Of a DNA stretch of 64,000 nucleotides, positions 1 to 10,839 are shown in pieces. Source of the DNA: Tamarix chinensis (Eukaryota; Streptophyta; Magnoliopsida; Caryophyllales; Tamaricaceae); contig CM060180.1 in NCBI GenBank assembly GCA_030549775.1, positions 87,991,172 to 88,055,171 on the forward strand, written 5' to 3'. Numbering within the stretch: the first letter of the stretch is position 1; each line of letters begins with the position of its first letter. Both the position numbers and the translations under genes were made by a program. The notes under the pieces are model-generated. The model worked only from the letters and a program-made list of their open reading frames with translations. It searched no databases and was not told where the DNA came from.

Positions 1-35
1 AGATGAGATAAAGATTCCTCTCCTGATTAGAAACA

Positions 36-300
36 TCAATTCTTGTTCTCCAATGGACTATATCTACTAAGATTTTCTTTGGTTGGTAATCTATTATGTG
101 CAACTATCCACATCAACTTGTGTGTTTGACTTGCATTTTTTAGCCATACTGTATTCCACCAAGCAGTAGGGGGAACTTGCTTCCTTTGTTTTTTCATGCA
201 CAACACTATGTAAACTTTGGATAAGAGGGAGACAATGATAGGTTTGAGCACTTCTCTAAGTTTGAAAATCATGTTCAAGAACAATGAGGAGGTGTCGGGT
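36..300 (-). pseudogene. LINE RVT zinc-binding domain (zf-RVT) remnant
   Basis: An 82-residue open stretch (284-36) contains the hallmark of the zinc-binding domain found C-terminal to plant LINE RTs: a WWNTVW segment followed by HKLMW and HNRLPTKENL. The family usually continues into a Cys/His cluster that binds zinc and probably helps nucleic-acid binding. That cluster would lie just past the stop or off the window and is not seen. The domain follows the RT on the same strand, as expected. Known from the family: the domain accompanies the RT polyprotein. Inferred: it is non-functional here because the upstream RT is broken. The call is safe at the level of domain type; exact ends are not. 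Confidence 0.8.
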
Positions 301-433
301 AAACTTTCTTCCTAGACCGAAGTCCCCCTTAAGTATTAAGTGTGAATCCACTTAATCCATAGGCTATTATTATCTATAGTGCGACACCAAATGTGCTTAC
401 CAACTACTACTATGTTCTAGACTTGAATATATA

Positions 434-1800
434 TCAAACCCAAGCCTCCTTATCCTTTAGGTAAGCATATAATTGACCAAGCAAACAATGATCTTCTAGT
501 AGGATTTTGTTTGACAATCTAATGAGAATTCCTATATATACTAATGAGTTTATATATGAGGTTTTTTTTGTTGAAGGAAAATTTGGCACCAATACAATGA
601 ATGCCATATATAATAGATTTGAGTAGTTGTATCCTTCATACATAGGGCAATATACTAGTCGACCAATGCTTGATCTGATTGGTAATTTTCTCACCTAACT
701 CTAACATGTGGTTCAATCGTAGACTAGAAGTCGATAGAGGGGCACGAAAATATTTAAAAGGCATTGACCCTACTGGGAAAGACAAGTAATCAAGTATACC
801 CGGGCACACCTCAGAGAAACACTAATCTTTATAAAGAGTTAATCGTCAAACCTAAAGCAGCACTGAACTTATCAAAAGTGGACCTTAAAATAGTGATAGA
901 AGCTAGATCCCCTAACAGAATAGGAGTATATCATTTGCAAATGAAAGGTTGATGGTTTTAGCTTCTTACATTTAAGACGTCCTATAAAACTATTTATATC
1001 CTATAGAGTTAGAATAATTCTTAATAAATATTCAAGAGCAATCACAAATAGGTTGGAAGAAAGTGGGTCACCCTACCTCAATCTCCTACACACTTTAAAA
1101 GATCAATGATTTTCTCCATTGATACAAATGGTGTAATGAACCTGGGTAACACAAGCCATTAGCATTTTAACATAATGAGGGGGAAACATGAGAACTATTA
1201 ATACCTTTTTCATGAAATCATAGTTTATTGAGTCATATGATTTATATCAATCAACATTCATCATACATCATGGAGAATTATTTTTCCTATTGTAGAACCT
1301 AATAAGCTCATATGCTGGTAGAATATTATCTCCTATCAATCTCCCTTTCATAAAGGCTAACTATGAGTTGTTGATTATCTTGGTTAAGATAGGTTGTAAC
1401 CAAGTAGCAAGAACTTTGGAGAGAAATTTTTATAACACAGAGTAACAAGCTATTGGCTCGAACTCTGTCACTTTACTTGAGTTTTCACACTTGGGAATCA
1501 CAGTGAGTAAAGTAGGGGTGAGGAACCCAAGGATTATGCTTGTGTGGAAATTTTCCTTCACATAATTCCAAATTTCTAAACCTATAGTGTCTCAAGAAAC
1601 CAATAGTATATCCATCGAGTCCTAGAGCTTTTGTGTTTCCTATAGAGAACAAAGCTAATTTGATTCTATCATAGGATATGGGCTTCAAAAGGTCTTTTTT
1701 GTTGTAGAAGATCTGCCATTGGCCCCTTTTTAAAATTTGAAAATTAACTAGTTCTATATCAAGGCTATTAATGCCTAGTATATTTTGATAAAATTCCACA
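434..1800 (-). pseudogene. LINE reverse transcriptase, broken
   Basis: This would copy element RNA into DNA at a nicked target. An open stretch at 1799-1485 holds ALFSIGNTKALGLDGYTIGF, the fingers motif of plant LINE RTs (normally KAPGPDG). Further along, near 1345-1320, is AFVKGRLIGDNI, then a palm segment with YDSINYDF, and near 1090-1030 the block matching RGLRQGDPLSP is read as RRLR-stop-GDPLS. The catalytic FADD box at about 948-921 reads FANDILLF, so one metal-binding Asp is replaced by Asn. The stretch 694-434 fits the RT thumb region that ends in a KEAWV segment (usually EGGLG). Several stops and frame changes separate these blocks. The motif order fixes strand and identity. It is dead as an enzyme. 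Confidence 0.85.
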
Positions 1801-2229
1801 AATACTTCCTATATTGAGTGTTGATATGAAGCTTATGTACCATCAAGTCTTTAGATTTTTTTTATCTAACATTTTGCTTGTCAAGATTTCATGCTTACAT
1901 AGAATAATTGATTATTAGGATCTCCTAATTATATCCACTCTATTCTAGATTTTTGGTTCAAAAAGCTTTCCTCACAATGAGCATAGTGTTCATATAGCTT
2001 AGCACAAGCCTTTTTCATCCTAATAGAACATAGAGTTATTAGGATTGTAATTTATATGTTGTTGAATTTCCTCAAGCCGTCTCTTCTAATCTTGAGCTTT
2101 AGCTAAAATTCTTCCAAACTTTGCTCGATTGAGGAGTTTTAGTTGTTACATGAGGTGATACAAAGCATTTTGTTTTTACTTTGCTAAGACTAGAGGTAGA
2201 TTACTATTGTTACATTACTTCTTTGAATA

Positions 2230-2995
2230 TGGCCTAGAAACGGTCATCATAAGTCCACATTTCTAAAACCTTGCTCTTAATTTTGGGTGTCCACAGATTT
2301 AAATTGATAAGTGTTGGGCTATGGTGAAAGAAGTAGACTAATGAGAATTCAACTATTGACCCTAAAAATGTATCCATCAATTTAACATTACCTAAGACTT
2401 AATCAAACTTACACATTATTCTATTTCCCCTAGCAGTCCTATTACTCGAGGTATATCTATCTCTAGTCGAAGGCAAATCATCAACAACTAGATTCTATAA
2501 GAAATGTTTAAAGTCTTCAACATCCCCCACATTTATGGTTGTACCTTGAAATTTTTATTTACTTTCTTGGACAACATCAGAGTCACCTAGAATAAGTCAT
2601 GGGTCATTTTGAATAGCTGTGGATTCCAACACTTGTAACAGACATTTCTTATCACTGCCTTGGTTATGAGGATAAATAAAAGGAATAAAGAAAACTATGT
2701 TAGTTACATTATTAGTGAAATAAATTTGAATACCCCATCCATGCACAGTAATTTTCTCAATATTCCACTATATAGGATCTCAAATGCACCAAATCCTACC
2801 ATTAGGATGGCGAGAGTAGTTATTTAACATAGCTAGATATGTACCCAATGTTTTAAAAATTGTTTCAATTGTGTTAGCCTTTAGTCTTGTTTCTAACAAC
2901 CCCATTATTGAAATCTTATTTACCTACATCCAGTGCCTCAACTCTTACTATTTATAAGGCTCATTAAGACCTCTTACATTCCAAACACCTAAAAT
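2230..2995 (-). pseudogene. LINE endonuclease (EEP family), broken
   Basis: The domain would nick target DNA to prime reverse transcription. Starting near 2985 the minus strand reads NVRGLNEPYK, the usual opening of plant LINE endonucleases, then GLLETRLKANTIE (Glu is a catalytic residue in the family), NYSRHPNGRIW, and at about 2590 LILGDSDVV, matching the GDFN motif with Asn lost. Near 2490-2400 is LPSTRDRYTSSNRTARGN, and near 2320 HHSPTLI, matching the terminal SDHSP motif with His kept. Several stops interrupt it. It lies between the ORF1-like region and the RT, the position expected. The order of motifs makes the call strong even though no open frame spans the domain. Confidence 0.8.
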
Positions 2996-3189
2996 ATGTC
3001 AATAGAAATAAGGAGAAGGTCAGTAGTCCCACATTTTCCTTTTTCCCCCACAGTTCCTAGGTTAATAAATGGAGAGAATATATTATTAGTCACTACATCA
3101 ATGGGTTGACTTTTCTCTAGTAAATGACCTCTCTAAAATTTATATTTCTGCACATGTTGTGATGACTCCCTTAGAGTTGCCTGTGTATG

Positions 3190-4440
3190 TATTAGTTTTC
3201 AAGCAAATTTATTATTATTTTTTGGGGTCTAGTATGATATATGTAAGTTTCTTGATTGATATACCGATCATGAACTAGATCTCTAAGTGGTCTTTGAATA
3301 TTAGCAAGTGCTTGGTAAGTTTCTTCCTCTATGATATATGTTTTAGGACCTGTGTTAGGAGTAGATTTAATATTGTGTCGAGTAGAAACACAACTATTGT
3401 AGTAAGAAAGCCTCCATTTGAAAACCATTAGTTATGTCAAGAGATTACCATCAGGGTATTCCTTATCCACAACATCCACAAACTTCTTTTTGACATCCAC
3501 CTCAACTAAATCCCTTACATAAGAAATTATATCCCTATAATTCTTAAATCCATCTAAGTACAAGGGTCTTCCAACAACACTAGTAACTCAACTAATTGGA
3601 TATTCATCCCAATAAACTAGGGGAAGCTTAGGGATTTTAATCTAAATAATGCATATTGTGAAATCTTCTTTCATATACTAGAATTTTCTTTGCCATGGCT
3701 TGAGGATAAAGGGTCTGTTCATAAATTTCCAATAAGGGCATTACAAAACCTAGTCCTTATCCTCGCTCGATGAAAATTTGGAAATCACAAATTGCTCTTC
3801 ATGCATAAAAAGTTTAGGAGGTTGTATTTTGGACCATTGTTTTTGGGTGAAGGAATTGATGTGCCCTAAACTAGGCTTGTAGCTAACTAAGTATCCAATC
3901 AATGTTCCCTATCAGAGTTTAAAATTCATTGCTACCCTTTCTTTTTGAATTTAAACTTTCCAACGATCTTCTGCCAAAGTTGAGGGAATGTAATTGAGAG
4001 TAAAGGATCTGGACATAGTTCTATTGTGAAGAATAATATCATTCCATGTCTTGTAAGGAATTGTTTCTGTATCAATCAAGTCTAGTGGAATCACATTAGA
4101 CCCTTCCTTAACTACTGGTGGAAGTGGATGATATTGTCCATTCAAGTTATCTATAGAAGTCGTTCATGGAGTAGAAATGTAGTCTCCTCCCAAAGAGCAT
4201 GATGAAGAATCGTCAATGGCAATACTTTCCCCATTAGCAAGACTAGGGTTTATAGGACCATGAATCTATGATTGAGAATTTTGTGGTTTCTCTGGAGTTA
4301 GATTTTTCTTGGAGTGAAAAGAAACAATGGCCATATGATCTTTGATAGTTGTGATGTTCAATCCCTTTTGAGGGGGAGCTCTCATCCTTCCATAAGTAGA
4401 TCTCCTTAGTTTCACCTCTTTCTCTTAGCCTTTTCCTCTA
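3190..4440 (-). pseudogene. LINE ORF1-like protein with DUF4283, broken
   Basis: The first ORF of plant LINEs and related proteins carries DUF4283, often followed by a CCHC knuckle, and is thought to bind RNA. The open stretch 4145-3951 ends in STLAEDRWKV, matching the segment just before DUF4283. From about 3960 to 3430 the minus strand gives, with frame changes, INSFTQKQWSK, RPFILKPWQ, IKIPKLPLVYWDEYPIS, VVGRPLYLDGFK and ISYVRDLVEVDV, which follow DUF4283 order closely. No clear CCHC knuckle is visible in 3428-3192, which is open for 78 residues but not recognised beyond its position. The N-terminal part (4440-4150) is low in recognisable motifs. Confidence 0.7.
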
Positions 4441-4479
4441 TGGAATATGTTCGGTGTTAGTAAGTTTTCATTGTTAGGC

Positions 4480-4996
4480 AAGATTTTATCGAAGATTCGT
4501 TAAGGATTTTTCAACTATTACCGCACCAATAACACAAAGTAATGAGGAAAGTGAAGTAAAGTGGAGTGTGGATATAAATAAAGCCTTTAAGACTTTAAAT
4601 AACAAGTTATGTTTGCATGAGTATTATCTTTACCAAACTTTGATAAATTATTTAAATTTACATATAATGCGAATGGAGTAGGGATATGGGGTGTAACCCC
4701 ACAAGTAAAATGGGCTATTACCTTCTCTAGAGAGAAATTAAATGGGGCTAAATTGAATTATTCAATATATGATAAGGAATTCTATGATATTATGAAGTTT
4801 AGAAACATAGAGACACTATTTGATGCCTAAGCTAGTTGTTTTGCATTCGAACCATCAGAGTTTACAATATTTGCAATGGAAAAAGACAACTAGTGCTAAA
4901 CATACCAAATGGGCTAGTTTCTTACAATCCTTTGTGTTTTCTTTTAAGTATTTCAATGGTAAGGAAAATATCATAGTAGATGGCTTATCTTAGAGA
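4480..4996 (+). pseudogene. Ty3/gypsy RT tail and RNase H remnant (element G3)
   Basis: RNase H removes the RNA template during element replication. The plus strand from about 4480 reads, with stops, a segment like the RT thumb (RIFQLLPHQ), then LPNFDKLFKFTYNANGVGIW, corresponding to the first RNase H block where the family has a D-A-S centre; here it reads Y-N-A-N, so the catalytic Asp is lost. REKLNGAKLNYSIYDKEFYD follows near 4730-4785, and the end of the domain near 4960-4995 reads KENIIVDGLS, matching ENVVADALSR. At least two frame changes and several stops occur. It runs into the integrase remnant at 5007. RT upstream of it is not in the window, probably displaced by the LINE. Confidence 0.75.
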
Positions 4997-5006
4997 TGTG
5001 TGATAC

Positions 5007-5805
5007 TTGTTTTGTTGGATCCAAAATTATTCTATTTTTGAAATATTAAAGAAATTATATGCAAAGGATGAAAATATTTTGGAAATTTATAATGAATGTA
5101 AAAAGAATAATAGTTGCAATAATTATGTGTTGCAAGATGACTTTCTTTTCAAAATTAATAAGTTGTGTATACCTTGTTCTATTGTACATAATTTACTTGT
5201 TAAGGAAATACATAAGGGGGATATAGCTAGTCATTTTTGTGTTCACAAAACCACAGAAATATTAGAAGAAAATTTCTACAGGAAAAAAATGATAAAACTA
5301 ATACAAGCTTTTATTGAAAGATGCGTGATTTGTCAAAAGAGTAAAAGTTTCTTTCCTAAGGGCATATATACTCCTTTTGCAATTCCTAATAAATCATGGA
5401 AGAGTGTTAATATGGAATTTATATTAGGTTTATCAAGGATATAATGGGGAAATGATTCTATTCTAGTGGGAGTTGCTGTGAAATGTTTTAGCTACATTTA
5501 GAAGATAATTTGGCATATGTTAAGTATTAAGTTGTTGTTTAATACATCTTATCTTCCACAAACTGGTTGTCAAATGAATGTGACTACTGGAACTTTGGAA
5601 AATTTATTAAGATGGTAAATCAATGAAATATAGGAACATTATTCAAATTGTAACTCTATAAAAGCACTAAAGATTAGGATATAAAACTTGCACATGCTGA
5701 ATGTGCTTATTATAGGAGTCCTTCTAGCATAATTCATTTGGTTCCCTTTGAAATTGTCTATAGGTTTAATTCTTAATTACCTAGTGATATGTTATCATTA
5801 ATAAA
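5007..5805 (+). pseudogene. Ty3/gypsy integrase remnant with internal deletion (element G3)
   Basis: The open stretch 5007-5444 (145 residues) is an integrase N-terminal region. The HHCC zinc-binding set is intact by eye: LVKEIHKGDIASHFCVHKT followed by FIERCVICQKSK. It then reads YTPFAIPNKSWKSVNMEFILGLSRI, where the family has MDF, so the first catalytic Asp is Glu. After a stop, a short piece near 5465-5495 (VGVAVKCFSY) joins almost directly to IKLLFNTSYLPQTG near 5525. In the family these are separated by about 60 residues that include the second catalytic Asp. This looks like an internal deletion. The remainder to about 5800 fits the end of the core. Chromovirus G1 begins at 5819 and ends this element. 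Confidence 0.8.
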
Positions 5806-5818
5806 AGGAGATATTAAT

Positions 5819-8800
5819 TGTAACACACCCATTTTTAACTACCAAAAAAATTTTGTTTTAAATAACGTGGAAACTAAAAATACACCTAGGAAAAATAGGG
5901 TGTTACTGCTGAACCTGATACAGGATAGATTTCTACTGCCTACCCCATATAATATACAAGGCTAACACCCAACTAATATTATAACAACACAGTTCATGAA
6001 TATGAAATATATAAAAATTTTGAAAGATTTTTAACATTGAAAGATCTTAACAATCCCCAACTAAATCATTATAGAAATATGAATAGATAAAAGTATAGGG
6101 CTATGTTAAAATAAAGTCACGATATGACAACAAAATCAAAACTACGGTTTGTTACAAACCACACAAGATCTCTAGGTATCCACGCTTTTATGCCTGACCC
6201 TCTACATGTAGGAATGAGTAGGTAGCCGAGCAAATGGGCACATCAGTATGCTACATATTGAGTAAGCCATGTTACTCCGTAAATGGTAACATAGATATGA
6301 AAATTCTATGGTACATAGCTATAATGTTTAAAAATCATCATGATAATGTCATACATTTATAAGTTGGAATTAACCAGATCATGCTAAGATGCAAAAATCA
6401 GAAAACACAAAATATATCATGCTCGAATTCATATTTTTATCACGTAGGTACTAACACATGTAAAAGCAGATTAAATCCAAGCAACACTATGCTTTATTTC
6501 CAATTACTCCATCCATTAGAGTATATCATTTACTTATCCACATATTGAGATTGGCCAATATTTAGATAACATTTCAATTAATAACAAGGTAGGCACATAA
6601 GCCATTACCCATGTGTACAAACCAACTATTATTCTTTTTGGTAATTCAATAATTGTCTATCCTTATCCAATTATTCATATTCACTTATACATTATCTAGG
6701 TCTTATCATCTAATTACTTATCATCTGCATTTTATTATCATTGAGTAATAGACTATGCACTATCCCATGGTCTCATATACAACGAAAGCCTATCTAAAAA
6801 GAACATAATTTTCGAGCTAAAGCCAATCACTAAAGTGGACATAAGTCCTAGTCAAAGCTAAATACCAAAATGGATATAAGTCTATGTCGGATCAAAACAA
6901 TATGGACATAAGTCCAAGGTTTAAGCCAACAACCTAGGTAACCTGACTCTATTGTATTAATAGCCCCTAGTACATCATTAGTGTCTAGAGTGGGTAAGGC
7001 ACCTACACCTCTTAGGATCCTGCCCAACTGTAAAGCTTGAAGGCAGAATAACCCTAGTAGGTAATTGAGGATTAGGTAATGTAGACCCATACATAAATTG
7101 ATTGACTTTCTCTTTACGTGATTAGTAGGTTATTCATAAGGATAAGTGATCACACATGGTACATACAAAAGCAAGTAAAGTATTTTACATGTCTATTGCG
7201 TATCAATCCTCTTCCTTTCATCTCCCTAACAATGTGGGGTTTCCATTCATCCTTGTCCAATATTATGCATATCCATTGTATTATTTTATTCAAGCCCAAG
7301 TTGTGTTTCATTACTATTTTTCAAAACCATCACATGTTATAAGTGGAATATCCATTTAGCCATTACAATACTCATAGATTATGTCATAAATTATGATCCA
7401 TTTACTCCTATTATTATGTAATTAATGCATAATAAAATCTATATTTTATCCCACTAATAATCATAGGACAGTCCAAAACATATCCTCAAAGCATAACAAA
7501 ACAAAAGGTATAGAAACAAGTTGAACAAGTTCATTTATCTAGCCCAACCAGTCGATCTGTTGTACCAACCATTCAATCTGTTTGGGTATATTAGCCCACT
7601 ATTCATATATCAGTCTATTAGTCCTGCCTGAAAAATTGATGTCTTTAAGAATAGAGTAAGACCAAGGTATCTAGAGGCACACCAGTTGATGGGTTGGGTC
7701 AACTAATCGATTGTTGTAGGAATCAAGTGATCTGTTTGACCTAACTAGTCAATCAGTTTGCTTGACAACAATATAAAACCATTAATTTTAGGAATAATCA
7801 TGTAGATAAATCATCCTTAACTACAATAGACCATGTATAAATATAGTCTAACACATTTTTAACTGAATTAACTTGCATATCTCAATATTGAATCATCGAA
7901 CCTATTTTTATCAATTTTCTTTATTTTTAACCAATGTATGAAATTTATCCATCCAAATCAAGTATGTAGGCTATATACATTCATACCCACATATATAATC
8001 AACTTAAAGTGACTCGCATCATACAGGAATACTCATAAGTCATTTTAGAAGAAAGAATCACTTACTTGATGCAATAAAAATTCCCTTAAACCATAAATCT
8101 AAATTGTGAAAATCTCTAATTTTAAAACTTTAAAAAACAAAAAATCTTAAACTAAAAGTTTCATACAAAAGTTATGACTTTTTGAAATTAAAATAGAAGG
8201 GAAAGAATGGCATACCACACTTAAATAAAATGTGGGAAATGCTCAACTAAACCACCCAATCTTTTTCCCAAATCTAACAAAAAATCTTCCTTACTTAATA
8301 ATAATAAGAGACAGAGATATGGAAAGGATTAGAATAGTACCATAACGTTTGAAATACAGAGAAGAGGGAAGTTGAATACAAATACTTTAGGATTTTGGTA
8401 GCTAAAATAAAGGCAAATCAAAGTGATGATTGGGGATATATAGAGCGAATCAATCTAAAGGAATGATAGAGGGTTCAGGAACACCTCAAAAGCCTTAAAA
8501 ACTACCTTTTGAATTTGAGCTAAATGGATAGGTTTTTTCTAAGATATGCTTATCTGTTCTCTAGAGCACAAATGATGTTTCTTAAGGCTCTAGGTCAATT
8601 AAGTCAGATTAGAATACACAAGAGAGGTAATGGAAGGTTAGTATGGAAGAAATTTTCTAGATGTTTAGAGTCGTGCTAGACATTAAAGCATTAATCTTAA
8701 AATTGTGTAGAGGAGAGAGGAGGAAAAAGACAAGGTTGATGTCGTCTCCCCTCCTCAATTGTCCTAATTAACTTCCAAATGAATATGAGGTAATTTTTTT

Positions 8801-9208
8801 GTCTATATGAATCATGAAAATGGTTAGCAATTTTTTTGCCACAATTTAGCATCGGCTGGTAAGGTCCCATTTTAGTGTAGGAAAATTTTCACATAATGAA
8901 TTTAAAAAGATATACCCTACTCGGCAAACTAGTCAATTGGTTTTGACCTACCAATCAACTATTCTACTAACTAGTCAATTAGTTCCCCAAACTATTCAAA
9001 TGGTTTTGACCTACCAATCAACTACAACAACAAACTAGTCGATCAGTTCTTGGAACAAGTTGATCGGTTTGCCTTCGTTAAACATTAATTTTCAATTCTA
9101 TTTCAAAGAAAATATTACCTTAAACCAAATCATACCATCAAGTTTAAATCAAAGGTCCAACATTTAGAACAATTCTCATTTAATATTTTCAAAAATGAGG
9201 GCATTACA
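5819..9208 (-). repeat. 3' LTR of G1 (about 3.4 kb)
   Basis: In plus coordinates it starts TGTAACACACCC and ends GGGCATTACA, giving TG/CA ends. The minus-strand view therefore starts TGTAATGCCC, typical of plant gypsy LTRs. Its start region is clearly repeated from 14152 onward (shared GTGAAAATACACCTAG-like block, then TGCCTACCC, and a TATAAAA-like block about 170 bases in). A candidate TATA box (minus strand CTCTATATATCC) is near 8435-8445. The conserved LTR module lies at 6190-6275. Short degenerate motifs like ACTAGTCGATTGGTT occur at 7540-7760 and 8925-9070. Open stretches inside it (6848-7090, 7118-7359) are chance. Confidence 0.85.
6190..6275 (-). promoter_or_regulatory. Conserved LTR stem-loop module (G1 3' LTR copy)
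   Basis: Read on the minus strand this has TTACTCAATATGTAGCATAC, then a spacer, then CTACTC, 8 nt, ATGTAG (arms at 6216-6221 and 6202-6207 in plus coordinates). The same arrangement recurs in LTRs of families A, B and G2. One position in this copy breaks the perfect stem. Its function is unknown; it lies in the downstream part of the LTR, so it may be in the transcribed R/U5 region. Confidence 0.6.
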
Positions 9209-9344
9209 TCATGAACCTTTCAAAAAGGTTTGCATCCCCAAAACTTGTAAAAATCAAATGACATCATTACACATAAGGTAAAACACACATCATATTCCCA
9301 TTCATGAACAAGGTTTAATACCCCCTCAAAAATATATTTACACT

Positions 9345-9540
9345 AAGGTAAAAAGATATCTAAATAACTTAGGATATTTCCTTGAATTTCCTCCTCAGCC
9401 TCCCAAGTAGTCACCTCTATACCATGTTGCGACCAAAGATCTTTTACAAAAGGATGATTTTTATACAAGTCTCTCTCGTCTTTGCACTAAGAAACCTCAA
9501 TGATCACTCTTAATATGTTAGAGATTCATTAAGCTCTAGC
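9345..9540 (-). pseudogene. Chromodomain-like integrase tail of G1
   Basis: Chromodomains at the end of chromovirus integrases bind chromatin marks and guide insertion. Minus-strand translation, with one stop, reads KDERDLYKNHPFVKDLWSQH followed by GIEVTTWEAEEEIQ. This matches the family pattern in which a short basic stretch is followed by PLVKVLW and then E-A-T-W-E. It is immediately upstream of the 3' LTR start at 9208, as expected for the end of the polyprotein. The first strand of the domain is not clear. Between this and the integrase core (9540-9825) only weak translation is seen. Confidence 0.65.
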
Positions 9541-9824
9541 AACTCTAGTAGGATAAAATGTGAAGGATCTAGTACATAGTTCCTCAGCTACAATATAAGA
9601 AATACATTGTGTACAGGTGATAGCACCATTTATAGAGCTAAGCAATGAGTTTTTTCACCAAAATAGTCTATAATTTCTTATAGTCTAATGTGAATAGAAC
9701 TAAGATTACCCTTTATGTTGAATCTCATAACTACATTGGTGACAAAGACCCTCAAAAGGACTCTATGACCTAACTCATAACCAAAAGTCTATCTTTTCAA
9801 GTCTACCTAGCTCTTATGTAAGTC

Positions 9825-10800
9825 TTAGATTACTCTCATTAGGTCTTGAATCGAACAGATGTGCCTTTTCATCTCCTCGATCATTTTAGGTCGCAACATA
9901 AGCATCTCACAAATATCATTCCAACAAAAGGAGCTACAGTAATTTATTCCATACAATGCCTCAAAAGGCACCATTATGATATTAGCATGGTAACTATTGT
10001 TGTAAAAGAACTCAATAAAGTTAAGAAATTCTTCCCAACTTGCCCCAAAGTACAATACACATGCTCAAAGCATGTCTTCTAAAGCCTAAATTCTCCTCTC
10101 TATCTTAATATCTGTAGGTAGGTGAAAATTTGTAGTCATCTTCATTTGAGTACCAAAGGCGGCTTGTAGTTTCTGCCAAAAATGTAACAAGAACCTAGAG
10201 TCTTAGTCAGACATAGTGTCCTTAGGAACTCCATGCTGCCTTACCATATGCTTTTTATATGTTTTAGCCAGTTGCTCTATGTTCCATGTCACCTTCATTA
10301 GTAAAACACGACCGAATTAGTCAAATGGCCTATAATGGATCAAATCCTCCAAGGGTTTTCAGAAGACCAAACATGAAGTCTATTGATATGTTTCCCCAGT
10401 TCCACTTAGTAAATAATAGTGGTTGCACCAACCCTACCTATCTCTTATGTTAAATCTTATCCTTTTGATAGATCAAACTATGGGTAATGAACTCTACCAC
10501 TTCCTACATTATGCTAGGTCACCAATATATCTTCTTCAAATCCTTATATAACTTGTCTCCTCCAAGGTGAACAAAGTAAGAAGTACAATGTCCTTCCTCA
10601 AGGATCCTCCTCTTAAGCTCCACACACCATGGTATTTGATATTGACATCCTTGTGGATCTACCATCTACAATACCCATTTGGGTTCTCTCGAGTTTGAAA
10701 TCACTAACTTTGTTAGCTTAGATCTCCTCAAAGATTGAAGGTATATTAATAAGAGCACTCATTTTTTACTTTTATACTTCAAATGGTAATTATTTCAATG
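9825..10800 (-). pseudogene. G1 integrase, broken
   Basis: Integrase joins element DNA to the chromosome. From about 10640 the minus strand shows the N-terminal region (RRILEEGHCTSYFVH, then GDKLYKDLKKIYW). The two His of the zinc site are kept, but the Cys pair expected near 10480 reads FITHSLIYQ, so both Cys are lost. The core follows: near 10250 HMVRQHGVPKDTMSD gives the second catalytic Asp, and FGTQMKMTTNFHLPTD follows. The open stretch 10055-9825 reads EFLNFIEFFYNNSYHANIIM and PFEALYG, the end of the core with the third catalytic Glu. Stops and frame changes occur throughout. Order and strand agree with RT upstream and the chromodomain-like tail downstream. Confidence 0.8.
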
Positions 10801-10839
10801 TCGAAATTCCTAATCTCCTTGCATAAATGATCTAATAAT

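Larger units (their letters stand above)
1..4440 (-). mobile_element. Decayed plant LINE (L1/RIL-type), 3' end off window
   Basis: The minus strand carries, in the order expected of a plant non-LTR retrotransposon, an ORF1-like DUF4283 region (about 4440-3190), an apurinic-type endonuclease (about 2995-2230), a reverse transcriptase (about 1800-780), an RT tail (694-434) and an RVT zinc-binding domain (about 300-36). No LTRs are seen and all domains lie on one strand. The reading frame is broken many times, so this is a pseudogene. The 3' end and poly(A) tail lie left of the window. The upstream limit near 4440 is where LINE-like translation stops and gypsy-like translation on the plus strand begins about 40 bases on. 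The LINE may have inserted into that gypsy element, but no target-site duplication could be tested because the other end is not visible. Confidence 0.85.

Noticed and set aside
764..952. Plus-strand 62-residue open frame
   Set aside because: It is the reverse of the LINE RT catalytic region, which reads convincingly on the minus strand.
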